Positions 1 to 8,283 of a stretch of 64,000 nt of DNA are shown here, in pieces. Position 1 is the stretch's first letter, and each line of letters starts with the position of its first letter. The stretch comes from Trueperella pyogenes (GTDB taxonomy: Bacteria; Actinomycetota; Actinomycetes; Actinomycetales; Actinomycetaceae): assembly GCF_900460345.1 (NCBI RefSeq), contig NZ_UHHW01000002.1, positions 2,108,001-2,172,000 on the forward strand. Direction: 5' to 3'. The translations under genes were made by a program, and so were the position numbers. The notes beneath the pieces are model-generated. The model searched no databases. It saw only the letters and a list, made by a program, of their open reading frames with translations, and was not told where the DNA came from.

Positions 1-2
1 GT

Positions 3-599
3 CATGGACGCGCACTGGTACGTTGTGATGTCGCAGCAGCTCTTCGCGCCTTACACGACCAACGTATATGTTCGCCACGACAGACTTTCCTACATGGCAT
101 GTCGCATGGAGCGCTTGTCGTTGCCTCTACTGCGATGCATTCTCCTGGTCTCGCAAATCATTATGTATGTCGCGTTCCTATAGCGACAACGCGGAATATT
201 CACCTTAACTCCCTCAGCCGTGAATGGATCAGTGAATACGGCGATCCAAGAACCTCTGACTGGGACGCATTTATGAAATATGAAGATCCTATTGCAACTC
301 CAGTTTATGGTTCACTGAAGGGAACGTCGTGGTTTGTTTCGGCCTATATAGACGACGAAGTGACTCCTGTGGCTCATGCGGATCTACTGGCTGAGAAGCT
401 CCGCGCAAATCAAGCTGAACTGACATACTACCGTTATTGCGCATCTGCAACGCACCAAGGGGCATCTTCAACCCAAGTTCGACAAGAGCATTCCGCTCAG
501 TTGTGGGCCTACCTCACCACACACGCACGCCACATGGACACCACTCATGCGACTACTCCCGCATATGGTGATGTGTTCCGAGAAGGCGAGGAACGGTGA
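3..599 (+). CDS. Alpha/beta hydrolase (S9-like esterase), 5' end outside window
   Basis: The reading frame is open from base 3, so the N-terminus lies outside the window. The visible part contains the nucleophile elbow GMSHG (Ser codon at 102-104), a DDEVTP segment fitting the acid residue, and THQG fitting the catalytic His near the C-terminus. This order is typical of prolyl-oligopeptidase-type esterases. It overlaps the FecCD-type permease by 4 bp (GTGA), so it is co-transcribed with an iron-siderophore importer. A role in releasing iron from an imported ferric siderophore is plausible, but this is inference from context; other substrates are possible. Confidence 0.7.
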   Translation, partial: HGRALVRCDVAAALRALHDQRICSPRQTFLHGMSHGALVVASTAMHSPGLANHYVCRVPIATTRNIHLNSLSREWISEYGDPRTSDWDAFMKYEDPIATPVYGSLKGTSWFVSAYIDDEVTPVAHADLLAEKLRANQAELTYYRYCASATHQGASSTQVRQEHSAQLWAYLTTHARHMDTTHATTPAYGDVFREGEER

Positions 600-1615
600 T
601 AAATGACCGTCGCGGGCGTGTTTTGCTCCTTATTGCGCTAGCTGTTCTACTTGGCATCTGCCTATTATTGGGCGTCGCACTGGGCGCCACCGACATCTCT
701 TTGTCCTCGATACTGCACGTTATTCGAGGTACATTGATTGGCGATGACGGCGGCGTAGAGCAGCAAGTTATTACAGATATTCGTTTGCCGCGCGTGTTGC
801 TAGGATTTGCGACGGGAGCTGGGCTGGCTATGTGCGGCCTGATCACCCAGTCGTTGTTAAGAAATCCGCTAGGTGATCCGTACATCCTTGGCATCTCTTC
901 CGGAGCGTCGACCGGAGCAGCGCTTGTCATTGTTATGGGCAGCTCTCACGCGATCCTCGCTTCGCTCGGAGTGACAGTAGGGGCATTCCTTGGAGCGCTC
1001 CTCGCTATGGTCTGCGTGGGGTTCCTCGCCAGTGCAGGAGGCCGCATCACTCCCGCACGAATCATTTTCGCGGGTATGGCCGTTAACTATTTCTTCTCAG
1101 CGCTCACAAGCCTAATCACAGTCATGGCTAAAAACGCTGCCGGTGCGAAATCTATTGTGTTCTGGATACTTGGCTCTCTCACCTCAGCATCATGGAAAGA
1201 CGTGTGGATAGCGACCGCTTGCACCGCCTTTGCTTTCGCGCTGTTCTTTCTTATGGGACGCCGCGTTGACGTACTCAATCTCGGCGACGATTGTGCAAGA
1301 TCTCTGGGCACTAATCCTCGCACTTACCGAGCAGCGCTCATTGCAATAGTAGCTTTCACCGTTGCCGTCCTCGTCTCGTTGACCGGAGCAATTGGGTTTA
1401 TTGGGCTGGTTATTCCCCATCTTGCCAGGCTGCTTGTCGGATCAACCACCCGCAATACGCTACCTGTGGCTATGGTCGCTGGCGGGATTCTGGTTGTCGC
1501 GGCAGATCTGTGCGCCCGTCTAATTATCCGTCCTGCCGAGCTTCCCATCGGAATCCTCACAGCCTTAGTGGGTACTCCCATGCTCATGGTTTTGATCAAG
1601 AAACATGCACACTAG
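596..1615 (+). CDS. FecCD-family iron-siderophore ABC transporter permease
   Basis: This 339-residue protein is built of about nine to ten hydrophobic helices and has the family length. Near residues 75-95 it carries the RNPLGDPYILGISSGAS stretch, a hallmark of BtuC/FecCD permeases, and near residue 260 the LTGAIGFIGLVIPHLAR stretch that contacts the ATPase. It would form the membrane channel for a ferric siderophore or haem-type ligand. The GTG start overlaps the stop of the upstream hydrolase. Only one permease gene is seen in the window; a second subunit may lie upstream, or this protein may act as a homodimer. Confidence 0.93.
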   Translation: MINDRRGRVLLLIALAVLLGICLLLGVALGATDISLSSILHVIRGTLIGDDGGVEQQVITDIRLPRVLLGFATGAGLAMCGLITQSLLRNPLGDPYILGISSGASTGAALVIVMGSSHAILASLGVTVGAFLGALLAMVCVGFLASAGGRITPARIIFAGMAVNYFFSALTSLITVMAKNAAGAKSIVFWILGSLTSASWKDVWIATACTAFAFALFFLMGRRVDVLNLGDDCARSLGTNPRTYRAALIAIVAFTVAVLVSLTGAIGFIGLVIPHLARLLVGSTTRNTLPVAMVAGGILVVAADLCARLIIRPAELPIGILTALVGTPMLMVLIKKHAH

Positions 1616-1628
1616 AAAAGGAGAGATA

Positions 1629-2615
1629 ATGCACAGCAGCAAAATGACAGCGTTGATCGCATCCTTTGCCATCCTGGCAACGGGTTTATCTGCTTGCTCA
1701 TCAACACCATCGAAACAGTCGGAATCTTCGCCTAGCCAGGCTGACAAGGTCACAGTCAAAAACTGTGGTAAAGAACAAACCTTCACAAATAAGCCATCGA
1801 AGGTTGTTTCCCTCGGCGTTACGGGACTTGCATATCTCGTTGCAGCTGGGGCAGAAGACAAAGTGATTCTGCGTGCAAATGAATGGGGCGAAGACCCCGC
1901 AGCGTGGATGGCTGGTAAAGCAGACAATATTGAAACGGTTCAAGAACCGATTTCCATGGAGGCCCTTGTGGCCAAACAACCAGATTTGGTCTATGGGGGA
2001 GGATTCCAATCTAATGGACTATCCCCAGATGCAGTAATCGAAAAGAAAATCCCTGCTATCGTTGACGCGCCAGAGTGCCACTACTTCTATCCTGACCAGA
2101 AAGAAAACGAGTCGTTCGATGCGATTTTAGGCGAGATCACGATGCTCGGAAACCTGCTGGGATCACAAGAAAAAGCCAAGAAGACCGTTGACGATCTCAA
2201 ATCCAAGATAGACCAGATAGCCAAAGAAAAGCCAGGGCAAGGCCGTAGCGTCTCCTACGCCTACTACTTCGGTGAAGACGAAGGGCTCTACAGCTACGGA
2301 ACAAAGGGCGTCATGGGAGAAATCTCCAAAACCCTAGGACTCACGAGTGCTATTGATCCGAACTACCACCCGCATCAGGGGCCCATCGCTGAAGAAGCCT
2401 TTGTTAAGTCAGATCCAGACATGATTATCGTCTTGCTAGGAATGGGCGGGGCAACTAAAGAATCAACTTTGGCACGTTTGGAAAAGATCCCAGGCTACGC
2501 GAATATGAAAGCCGTGAAGAACAACAAGATTATCTTCGCTGAATCTGCCATTGCATACGCCTCACCCACAGCACTATACGGAACCATCAACCTCGCAGAC
2601 CAGATCCGTCATTAG
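1629..2615 (+). CDS. Iron-siderophore ABC transporter substrate-binding lipoprotein
   Basis: The ATG at 1629 is chosen because AAAGGAGAG lies just upstream (1617-1625); an in-frame ATG at 1605 lies inside the end of the permease gene and lacks such a site. The product has a signal peptide ending in the lipobox LSAC (about residues 22-25), so it should be a lipid-anchored extracellular receptor. The body (SKVVSLGVTGLAYLVAAGAED, then KQPDLVYGGG) matches the PeriBP_2/FepB-type fold. It lies between the permease and ATPase genes and completes the importer. Confidence 0.92.
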   Translation: MHSSKMTALIASFAILATGLSACSSTPSKQSESSPSQADKVTVKNCGKEQTFTNKPSKVVSLGVTGLAYLVAAGAEDKVILRANEWGEDPAAWMAGKADNIETVQEPISMEALVAKQPDLVYGGGFQSNGLSPDAVIEKKIPAIVDAPECHYFYPDQKENESFDAILGEITMLGNLLGSQEKAKKTVDDLKSKIDQIAKEKPGQGRSVSYAYYFGEDEGLYSYGTKGVMGEISKTLGLTSAIDPNYHPHQGPIAEEAFVKSDPDMIIVLLGMGGATKESTLARLEKIPGYANMKAVKNNKIIFAESAIAYASPTALYGTINLADQIRH

Positions 2616-2623
2616 GACCAACA

Positions 2624-3385
2624 GTGAACGATCTTCCTTTGAATGTTGATCAAGCAACCGTGCGATTTGGCTCTTACACGGCCGTTAACCGGGTTTCCTT
2701 TCAGGTGAAACCCGGAAAGATCCTCGGTATAGCCGGCCCCAACGGTTCAGGAAAAACAACGCTTTTGCGCTCTCTGTTTGGGGCGCAAGCCCTCGCCGCT
2801 GGGACAATTACACTCGAAGGAAATCCACTGCACAAAATGCGGGCATCACAGATCAGCAAAAAAGTATCTGTGGTCTCTCAGTTCGAGCACGACACTGATC
2901 GGATGCGAGTAGAGGAGTTCGTCCTCTTGGGACGAGCTCCTCACCGCACCGATTTCCAAGGATATTCGGATACAGACCATGACATTGTCAGCCAAGCCCT
3001 CCACAGAGTCGGCATGTCTGGGGTTAAAGACCGGTATTTCACCACACTCTCAGGTGGAGAGCGCCAACGCGTTCTTATCGCTAGAGCTTTGACTCAGCAA
3101 TGCCCCTGTATGCTGCTGGACGAGCCGACTAATCACCTAGACGTGAAATATCAGCATCAAGTCCTTACTCTCGTACGTGAGGTTGCACCTACAGCAGTAA
3201 TCGTCTTACATGATCTGAATCTTGTCGCACGATATTGCGACGAAGTCATCGTCATGAACCATGGGGCAATCGCTTGCCAAGGCCATCCAACAACTACCCT
3301 CTCCAAGGAACTTATCGCCGACATCTACGGCGTGGAAGCCGTCGAAGTATACGACGGGGATATCAAACAATTCATCTTTCGATGA
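2624..3385 (+). CDS. FecE/FepC-type ABC transporter ATP-binding protein
   Basis: This 253-residue ATPase has Walker A GPNGSGKTT (about residues 39-47), signature LSGGERQR, Walker B CMLLDEPTNHLD and the H-loop VLHDLNLVARY, all in the expected order for siderophore/haem importers. It begins with GTG eight bases after the binding-protein stop. It would power the importer encoded by the three upstream genes. It ends only 11 bp from the convergent methyltransferase gene and I see no hairpin terminator in the gap, so the two transcripts probably run into each other. Confidence 0.94.
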   Translation: MNDLPLNVDQATVRFGSYTAVNRVSFQVKPGKILGIAGPNGSGKTTLLRSLFGAQALAAGTITLEGNPLHKMRASQISKKVSVVSQFEHDTDRMRVEEFVLLGRAPHRTDFQGYSDTDHDIVSQALHRVGMSGVKDRYFTTLSGGERQRVLIARALTQQCPCMLLDEPTNHLDVKYQHQVLTLVREVAPTAVIVLHDLNLVARYCDEVIVMNHGAIACQGHPTTTLSKELIADIYGVEAVEVYDGDIKQFIFR

Positions 3386-3396
3386 CTCTTCGTTCA

Positions 3397-4149
3397 CTAC
3401 TTGACAGCTAGAAATCCTTCAAAATTCATATATCTAATCACAGGAGTAACCTTCTCAAAACCAACGCAACGCAACGAATCAATCATAGATGCCGACGTTT
3501 CAGGTTTAATGACACCGTAAACACTCTCAGATTTCGTCACCACGTGTTCAGCGCTTAATCCGTTATATGTCTTAAACCGTGAATAAAGCAGTAATGCAAG
3601 TTCTTGAAAGAATGCGTCCTGCTGAAGAATTTTCGAATACGTAAAGAACGCCCCACCTTCGCGAAGACTTTCAAATATGTTCTTGAAAAGCTCGATTTTT
3701 TTGGAATGAGACAGGAACTGCGTCGTAAGAAAATCCACCACGAAATCGCACGTTTCAAAACTGAAGTTTTCCAGATTTGCTTCTATTAGCTCAACGTTCT
3801 TTAAGCCTGCACAATGTTCACGTGCCTTTGCGATCATCTCATTTTCACAATCGATACCTATCCAATTCACAGATTGAGTTCTGGCGTTATGGCAGGCAAG
3901 CTTGGCAATCAGCTCACCGGTAGAAACGCCCAGTTCATAAGCTGTTCCGTTCGGTAACGAGAAACAACTGGCCAACTCGGCTGCCATAAAATGACCATCG
4001 TCATACAAAGGTACAGATTTACGTACATGACTAACGAAGGAATTGGCGACTCCATGAGAAAACGTCCAGCAGCCGTTTTCCACAGTAATCTCGGTGTCGA
4101 CCTGTGCTATATCTGACCCCGACCTCGGCGGAAAAGATGAATCAGCCAT
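3397..4149 (-). CDS. CmoA-like SAM-dependent enzyme (carboxy-SAM synthase family?)
   Basis: Read from the ATG at 4149 (MADSSFPP), which overlaps the upstream gene by 8 bp; a longer start at 4170 is possible. The class I fold is shown by motif I YELGVSTGEL (about residues 71-80), the acidic loop IGIDCENEMI and DFLTTQFL. The order FSHGVANSF, SVPLYDD, LREGGAFF, FKTYNGLSAEHV, C-terminal RYMNFEGFLAVK resembles E. coli CmoA, which makes carboxy-SAM for tRNA wobble-uridine modification. That similarity is from memory. No CmoB partner is visible; the neighbour is a different methyltransferase, and the pair sits behind an iron box. The substrate is unknown. Confidence 0.65.
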   Translation of the reverse strand: MADSSFPPRSGSDIAQVDTEITVENGCWTFSHGVANSFVSHVRKSVPLYDDGHFMAAELASCFSLPNGTAYELGVSTGELIAKLACHNARTQSVNWIGIDCENEMIAKAREHCAGLKNVELIEANLENFSFETCDFVVDFLTTQFLSHSKKIELFKNIFESLREGGAFFTYSKILQQDAFFQELALLLYSRFKTYNGLSAEHVVTKSESVYGVIKPETSASMIDSLRCVGFEKVTPVIRYMNFEGFLAVK

Positions 4150-4909
4150 CGCAGCCCTTCCGATACACACGGATCATCGTAGGAGAGTCATCGACAATCG
4201 GTGAGCCATCCCATGTTTCATAAGCCTGATGCAGTTTCATTCCGCTATGACTAGCCATCTCGTCTAACTGCTCGGTAGAGCAATAATGGGAAGCAGAAGT
4301 ATGAATCCGTGGAGTTTCCCCGTCATTAAACATCAGATAGGCGTTGAGTAAAATACGCTGCTGCGGATCATGCATCTCTCCAGCCGCTATGACTGATCCC
4401 TTATCGATTTTAAGCACATTGAGCCCTGTACCACCAAAAGGGTAGCCTTCTGGGCGCATTAACTCGACGACAAAATAGCCTCCACATGCCAAATGAGCTG
4501 AAGCTCTGTCGAAACAGTTCTGTTGTGCTTCATCGGTTAACAGCATGTGAAGCCCCCACGAAATAAAATAAACAAGATCAAAGTTCTTACGGGGCAAGTT
4601 AAAACTTTGTGCATCATCCAATACTGCATCAATCGAGTGCTGAGTATCTTTTTCTTCAAGATATCGAAGCATATGAGCAGATGTATCGAGGCCAGTAACT
4701 TTTACACCACGTTCGGACAACGGAATAGCAACCCGCCCACTACCGACCCCTATCTCTAATGCTCGTCCATGAGGAATTAACGAAGCCAGAAAATCAGCAC
4801 TTGCTTGCGTAGTCGGTCGCTCAGAAAAATACCTCTGCCATAACTGCGACCACTCCTGCCCATAGATGTAATTATTCATCCCATCTAGGTCTACCTCAGG
4901 GTTTAACAT
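4142..4909 (-). CDS. Class I SAM-dependent methyltransferase, first gene of iron-box operon
   Basis: The ATG at 4909 is preferred because GGAGG (minus strand) lies at 4914-4918; a GTG one codon upstream is too close to it. Motif I is ALEIGVGSGR (about residues 50-59), followed by GLDTSAHML, a DDAQSF acidic loop and FDLVYFIS. A central ELMRPEGYPFGGTG segment and a beta-rich middle recall small-molecule methyltransferases. It is the first gene of a two-gene unit with the CmoA-like gene and lies 16 bp downstream of a DtxR-type operator, so it should be derepressed in iron starvation. The substrate is unknown. Confidence 0.8.
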   Translation of the reverse strand: MLNPEVDLDGMNNYIYGQEWSQLWQRYFSERPTTQASADFLASLIPHGRALEIGVGSGRVAIPLSERGVKVTGLDTSAHMLRYLEEKDTQHSIDAVLDDAQSFNLPRKNFDLVYFISWGLHMLLTDEAQQNCFDRASAHLACGGYFVVELMRPEGYPFGGTGLNVLKIDKGSVIAAGEMHDPQQRILLNAYLMFNDGETPRIHTSASHYCSTEQLDEMASHSGMKLHQAYETWDGSPIVDDSPTMIRVYRKGCDG

Positions 4910-4925
4910 CACACCTCCATAGATC

Positions 4926-4944
4926 TTAGGTTAGGCTACCCTAA
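4926..4944 (-). promoter_or_regulatory. DtxR/IdeR-type iron box
   Basis: The 19-mer TTAGGTTAGGCTACCCTAA differs from the DtxR/IdeR consensus TTAGGTTAGGCTAACCTAA at one position. It directly follows a minus-strand TATAAT (4944-4949), so repressor binding there would cover the transcription start of the methyltransferase/CmoA-like operon. No clear -35 box is visible at 17 bp. Confidence 0.9.
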
Positions 4945-4949
4945 TTATA
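4944..4949 (-). promoter_or_regulatory. -10 element of the iron-box operon
   Basis: A perfect TATAAT on the minus strand abuts the iron box, placing the start point inside the operator. The -35 region is not recognisable. Confidence 0.65.
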
Positions 4950-5298
4950 TAGGGGTGATGTTACTTCTACTACCCTTGAGTCATAAATCGGAGTACAACT
5001 TCTTGTAAGTTTATGACTGTTGTGCACCTATAGGTACGAGAAATCCTTACTCCCGCGCGAAGTTCTTTTCGTCATTTAGCATTCGACGACTGCGTCGAGA
5101 TTGAAGAACGTTCGGAGTACGGTCAACTCCCTACCTCGATTACAAACGATCTAGAATTTCACCATTCTATGATAAACCACACTGAATCTCGCGGCTTATG
5201 TAGGACTAGCGCGGGATAAATCAGTTATACCTCAACTTTGAGGGAAGACTAAGAATCGCACAGCGTGCATAGCCAGCTCGCGTATACGACACTAATCG
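4950..5298. other. Gene-free AT-richer stretch with short inverted repeats
   Basis: I see no convincing gene. The stretch holds an 8-bp inverted repeat (GTCATAAA at 4980-4987 with TTTATGAC at 5010-5017) and a palindrome ACCTATAGGT (5026-5035). It separates the AT-richer iron block from the GC-rich uronate operon and may be the junction of an acquired segment. Confidence 0.5.
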
Positions 5299-5337
5299 AC
5301 AGCCGTGACACTACTTTGAAGATAGTGTCACGGCTGT
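5299..5337 (-). terminator. Hairpin downstream of the uronate operon
   Basis: A perfect 15-bp inverted repeat (ACAGCCGTGACACTA with its complement) surrounds a 9-base loop. It lies about 60 bp beyond the stop of the last gene of the uronate operon. No T-rich tail follows on either strand, so termination is inferred from position and stem strength only. Confidence 0.6.
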
Positions 5338-5399
5338 TAGATTGTCATCGTGAAGATGAGAACTGCCTGGCTGCACGATCCCAGCCTGAGCACGCGGAG

Positions 5400-6503
5400 C
5401 TAGCGCTGGACGCGCGCACCCCCGCCGGCCACGAGGCGCTCTACTTCTTCAAGTGACGCCATCGTGGTGTCGCCCGGCGTAGTCATCGCGAGCGCGCCAT
5501 GGGCAGCGCCGTACTCGACGGCGTCTTGGATCGAGTCCTTCTCCATGATCCCGTAGATCAACCCGGAGGCGAAGGAATCGCCGCCACCCACGCGGTCGAG
5601 GATCTCCAGGCCGTCGCGCTGGGTAGCCTTGACGAAGCCTTCCTCTCGAGTCCACGCGACGGCGGACCAGTTGTTGATCGTCGCCGTCTTGACCTCGCGC
5701 ATCGTGGTGCCGATCGCCTGGAAGTTCGGGTAAGCCGCCGAGGCTGCTTCGATCATCTTACGGAAGGAATCGACCTCTAGGTTGTCGAGGTTCTCGTTCG
5801 CGCCCTCGATCTCGAATCCGAGGGAGGCTGTGAAGTCCTCCTCGTTGCCGATCATGACGTCAACGTACTGGGCCAGCTCTTTGTTGACTTCCTGGGCCTT
5901 AGCCTGTCCACCGATCGACTTCCACAGCGAGGGCCGGTAGTTGAGGTCGTAGGAGACGACCGTGCCGTATTTCTTCGCGGTCTTCATCGCGGCCTTAGCC
6001 ACCTCGGCGGTGGATTCTGACAGCGCGGTGAAGATACCACCGGTGTGCAACCAACGCACGCCCAGTTCGCCGAACAGGTACTCCCAGTCGATATCCTCGG
6101 GCTGCATCTGCGAGATGGCGGTGTTGCCACGGTCGGAGGTGCCCACCGCGCCGCGCACGCCGTAGCCGCGCTCGGTGAAATTCAGCCCGTTGCGCACGCT
6201 GCGCCCGATACCATCGGATTCGACCCACTTAATAAAACGGGTGTCGAGCCCGCCGGTGAGAATGCAGTCCTCGAGCAACCGGCCGACCTCGTCGCGCACG
6301 AGCGCGGTGACGATGGCTCCGCGCTTGCCGAAGCAACGCCGCAGGCCACGAGCCACGTTGTACTCCCCGCCACCCTCGGAAGCAGCGAAGGAGCGCGTGG
6401 TGCGAATACGCCCCTCGCCCGGATCTAGACGAAGCATGACCTCACCCAAAGAGACGATGTCAAAGGCGCATTCGGCCGCCGGACGCAACTTGATAACACT
6501 CAC
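5400..6503 (-). CDS. kdgK: 2-dehydro-3-deoxygluconate kinase (PfkB family)
   Basis: This 367-residue carbohydrate kinase has the N-terminal signature SLGEVMLRLDPGEGRIR and SEGGGEYNVARGL and the C-terminal PfkB signature VGGGDSFASGL, whose Asp is the catalytic base. It would phosphorylate 2-keto-3-deoxygluconate to KDPG. It is the last gene of a tightly packed operon (4-bp overlap with the aldolase gene), directly before the enzyme that cleaves its product. Family substrate specificity varies, but the context makes KDG the best choice. It is somewhat longer than the usual 310-340 residues. Confidence 0.88.
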   Translation of the reverse strand: MSVIKLRPAAECAFDIVSLGEVMLRLDPGEGRIRTTRSFAASEGGGEYNVARGLRRCFGKRGAIVTALVRDEVGRLLEDCILTGGLDTRFIKWVESDGIGRSVRNGLNFTERGYGVRGAVGTSDRGNTAISQMQPEDIDWEYLFGELGVRWLHTGGIFTALSESTAEVAKAAMKTAKKYGTVVSYDLNYRPSLWKSIGGQAKAQEVNKELAQYVDVMIGNEEDFTASLGFEIEGANENLDNLEVDSFRKMIEAASAAYPNFQAIGTTMREVKTATINNWSAVAWTREEGFVKATQRDGLEILDRVGGGDSFASGLIYGIMEKDSIQDAVEYGAAHGALAMTTPGDTTMASLEEVERLVAGGGARVQR

Positions 6504-7144
6504 TGGCGCAACTCCTTTACCTTCGCCGTCGCCTCAAACGAAAGCTCGGTGATCTTGGCGAATTCCTTATTGTTGATCAGATCGCGCTTAATCATCCACG
6601 ATCCCGATACGGCGGCGATGGCCGGATCGGCGAGCCACTCCCCCATATTCCCCAGGTTCACGCCGCCTGAGGGTACGAATGCCGTGGTCGGGAAGGGGCC
6701 ACGCAGCGCCTTGACCATCTTCAACCCGCCGGCCTCACCGCCGGGGAAGAACTTCACCGCCTTAGCGCCGACGTCGAGCGCCATCATGATCTCGGTCGCA
6801 GTCTGGACGCCGGGCAGGTAGGCGACGGAGCGCTCGTCGGCAACCTGGGCAACGCCCAGGCTGAAGCCCGGCGAGACGAAGAACTTCGCGCCGAGGTCGG
6901 CTGCGCGCTCGGCCTGCTCGCGGTTCAGCACGGTGCCTGCACCCACGCTCATGCCCTCCACATCCGACATAGCCGCAATGGCGTCTGCGCCGGCGGCGGT
7001 TCGGAAGGTCACTTCGGCGCAGTGAATGCCGCCAGCCACGAGGGCTTCCCCGACGGCGACGGCGTCGGCGGCGTCGTCAATAACGACGACGGGGATGATC
7101 GGGTTGTGTGCCAGGAACGGGAGCACATCTGGAATCTGAACCAT
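6500..7144 (-). CDS. eda: KDPG aldolase (2-dehydro-3-deoxy-phosphogluconate aldolase)
   Basis: This 214-residue class I aldolase has the KDPG/KHG pattern: IIPVVVIDDAADAVAVGEAL at the start, GGIHCAEVTFRT with the catalytic Glu, VGAGTVLN, and the Schiff-base lysine in KAVKFFPGG (about residue 135). FVPSGGVNLGN forms the phosphate site. It cleaves KDPG to pyruvate and glyceraldehyde-3-phosphate. It overlaps kdgK by 4 bp and the mannonate dehydratase stop by one base (TAATG), so translation is likely coupled through the operon. Confidence 0.93.
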   Translation of the reverse strand: MVQIPDVLPFLAHNPIIPVVVIDDAADAVAVGEALVAGGIHCAEVTFRTAAGADAIAAMSDVEGMSVGAGTVLNREQAERAADLGAKFFVSPGFSLGVAQVADERSVAYLPGVQTATEIMMALDVGAKAVKFFPGGEAGGLKMVKALRGPFPTTAFVPSGGVNLGNMGEWLADPAIAAVSGSWMIKRDLINNKEFAKITELSFEATAKVKELRQ

Positions 7145-8283
7145 TAGGCGTCACTCCCGGCGTTGGCCGCTTCTTCGGCCTTCTGGCGCTGTGCGACGGT
7201 GGCATCCCACAGCCCTAGGAGGTACTGGGCGCCGAGGGCGCGATCGTACAGCGGGTATCCGGGACGGCCCTGCTCACCCCAGATCATGCGGCCGTGATCG
7301 GGGCGAACATAAATGTCGAAGGACTCGCCTGCCTGCGCAGCTTCCTTTTCGACGTCGTAGAGCACTGCCATGCACTCTTCCATCGGGTTGTCGCCGTCGC
7401 GCGAGAGGTGCGCCGCTTCCTTGAAGGTGCGATCGGAGAAGTGCTTGACGTTGCGCATGTGCGCGGCGTGCAGGCGTCCGCGGCCGCCCACGTAGCGCAG
7501 GATTGCTGGCAGATCGTTCGTCGTCTCCGATCCGAGCGAGCCGATGCACACACACAGGCCGTGGTTCTTGGACTCGTGCAGATCGAGGATCTTGACGATG
7601 TCGTCCATGTTCTTGTACACACGCGGAATGCCAAACAGATCCCAGGCCGGATCGTCGGGGTGGCACGCCATCTTGATGCCCACGCGCTCACAGGTGGGCA
7701 TGATGGCCTCGAGGAAGTACTTCCAGTTTTCGCGCAGCTTGTCGCCGGTCATGCCCTGGTAGAGCGCCATGACTTCGTCCAGGCGAGCCAAACGCTCCGG
7801 CTCCCAGCCGGGCAGAGTGAGGCCGCCGGAGTCTTCTTCGGTATTGTTCACGATGTCCTGCGGGGTCATGCCCTGGATCTTGTCGTGGTCGTAGTAGAGG
7901 GAGGTCGACCCGTCCCGCGGGTCCTCATGGAACAGGTCGGTGCGCAGCCAGTCGAAGACCGGCATGAAGTTGTACACCACGACCTTCACGCCAAATTCGG
8001 CGAGGTTCTCGAGCGTGGTCTTGTAGTTCTCGATGTACTCATCACGGGTGTCGAGGCCAAGTTTGATGTCCTCGTGGACATTGACCGATTCGATGATCTC
8101 GCACTCGAGCCCGGCAGCGTGGACAGCGTCGATGAGCTCCTTGATTTCTTCCTTTTCCCAGTTCTCGCCAGCCTGCTTATAGGACAGCGTGCCCATGATG
8201 CCGGTGACACCGGGAATCTGCTTAATGTATTGCAGCGGGATGGGATCAAAACCTGCGCCATACCAGCGGAAAGTCATTTTCAT
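7144..8283 (-). CDS. uxuA: Mannonate dehydratase
   Basis: This 379-residue protein has the UxuA pattern: [20 protein letters not shown] at the N-terminus, [34 protein letters not shown] with metal ligands, [10 protein letters not shown], and [13 protein letters not shown] near the C-terminus. It dehydrates D-mannonate to 2-keto-3-deoxygluconate, the substrate of the kinase two genes downstream. Length fits the family. It overlaps the reductase gene by 4 bp (ATGA). Confidence 0.95.
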   Translation of the reverse strand: MKMTFRWYGAGFDPIPLQYIKQIPGVTGIMGTLSYKQAGENWEKEEIKELIDAVHAAGLECEIIESVNVHEDIKLGLDTRDEYIENYKTTLENLAEFGVKVVVYNFMPVFDWLRTDLFHEDPRDGSTSLYYDHDKIQGMTPQDIVNNTEEDSGGLTLPGWEPERLARLDEVMALYQGMTGDKLRENWKYFLEAIMPTCERVGIKMACHPDDPAWDLFGIPRVYKNMDDIVKILDLHESKNHGLCVCIGSLGSETTNDLPAILRYVGGRGRLHAAHMRNVKHFSDRTFKEAAHLSRDGDNPMEECMAVLYDVEKEAAQAGESFDIYVRPDHGRMIWGEQGRPGYPLYDRALGAQYLLGLWDATVAQRQKAEEAANAGSDA

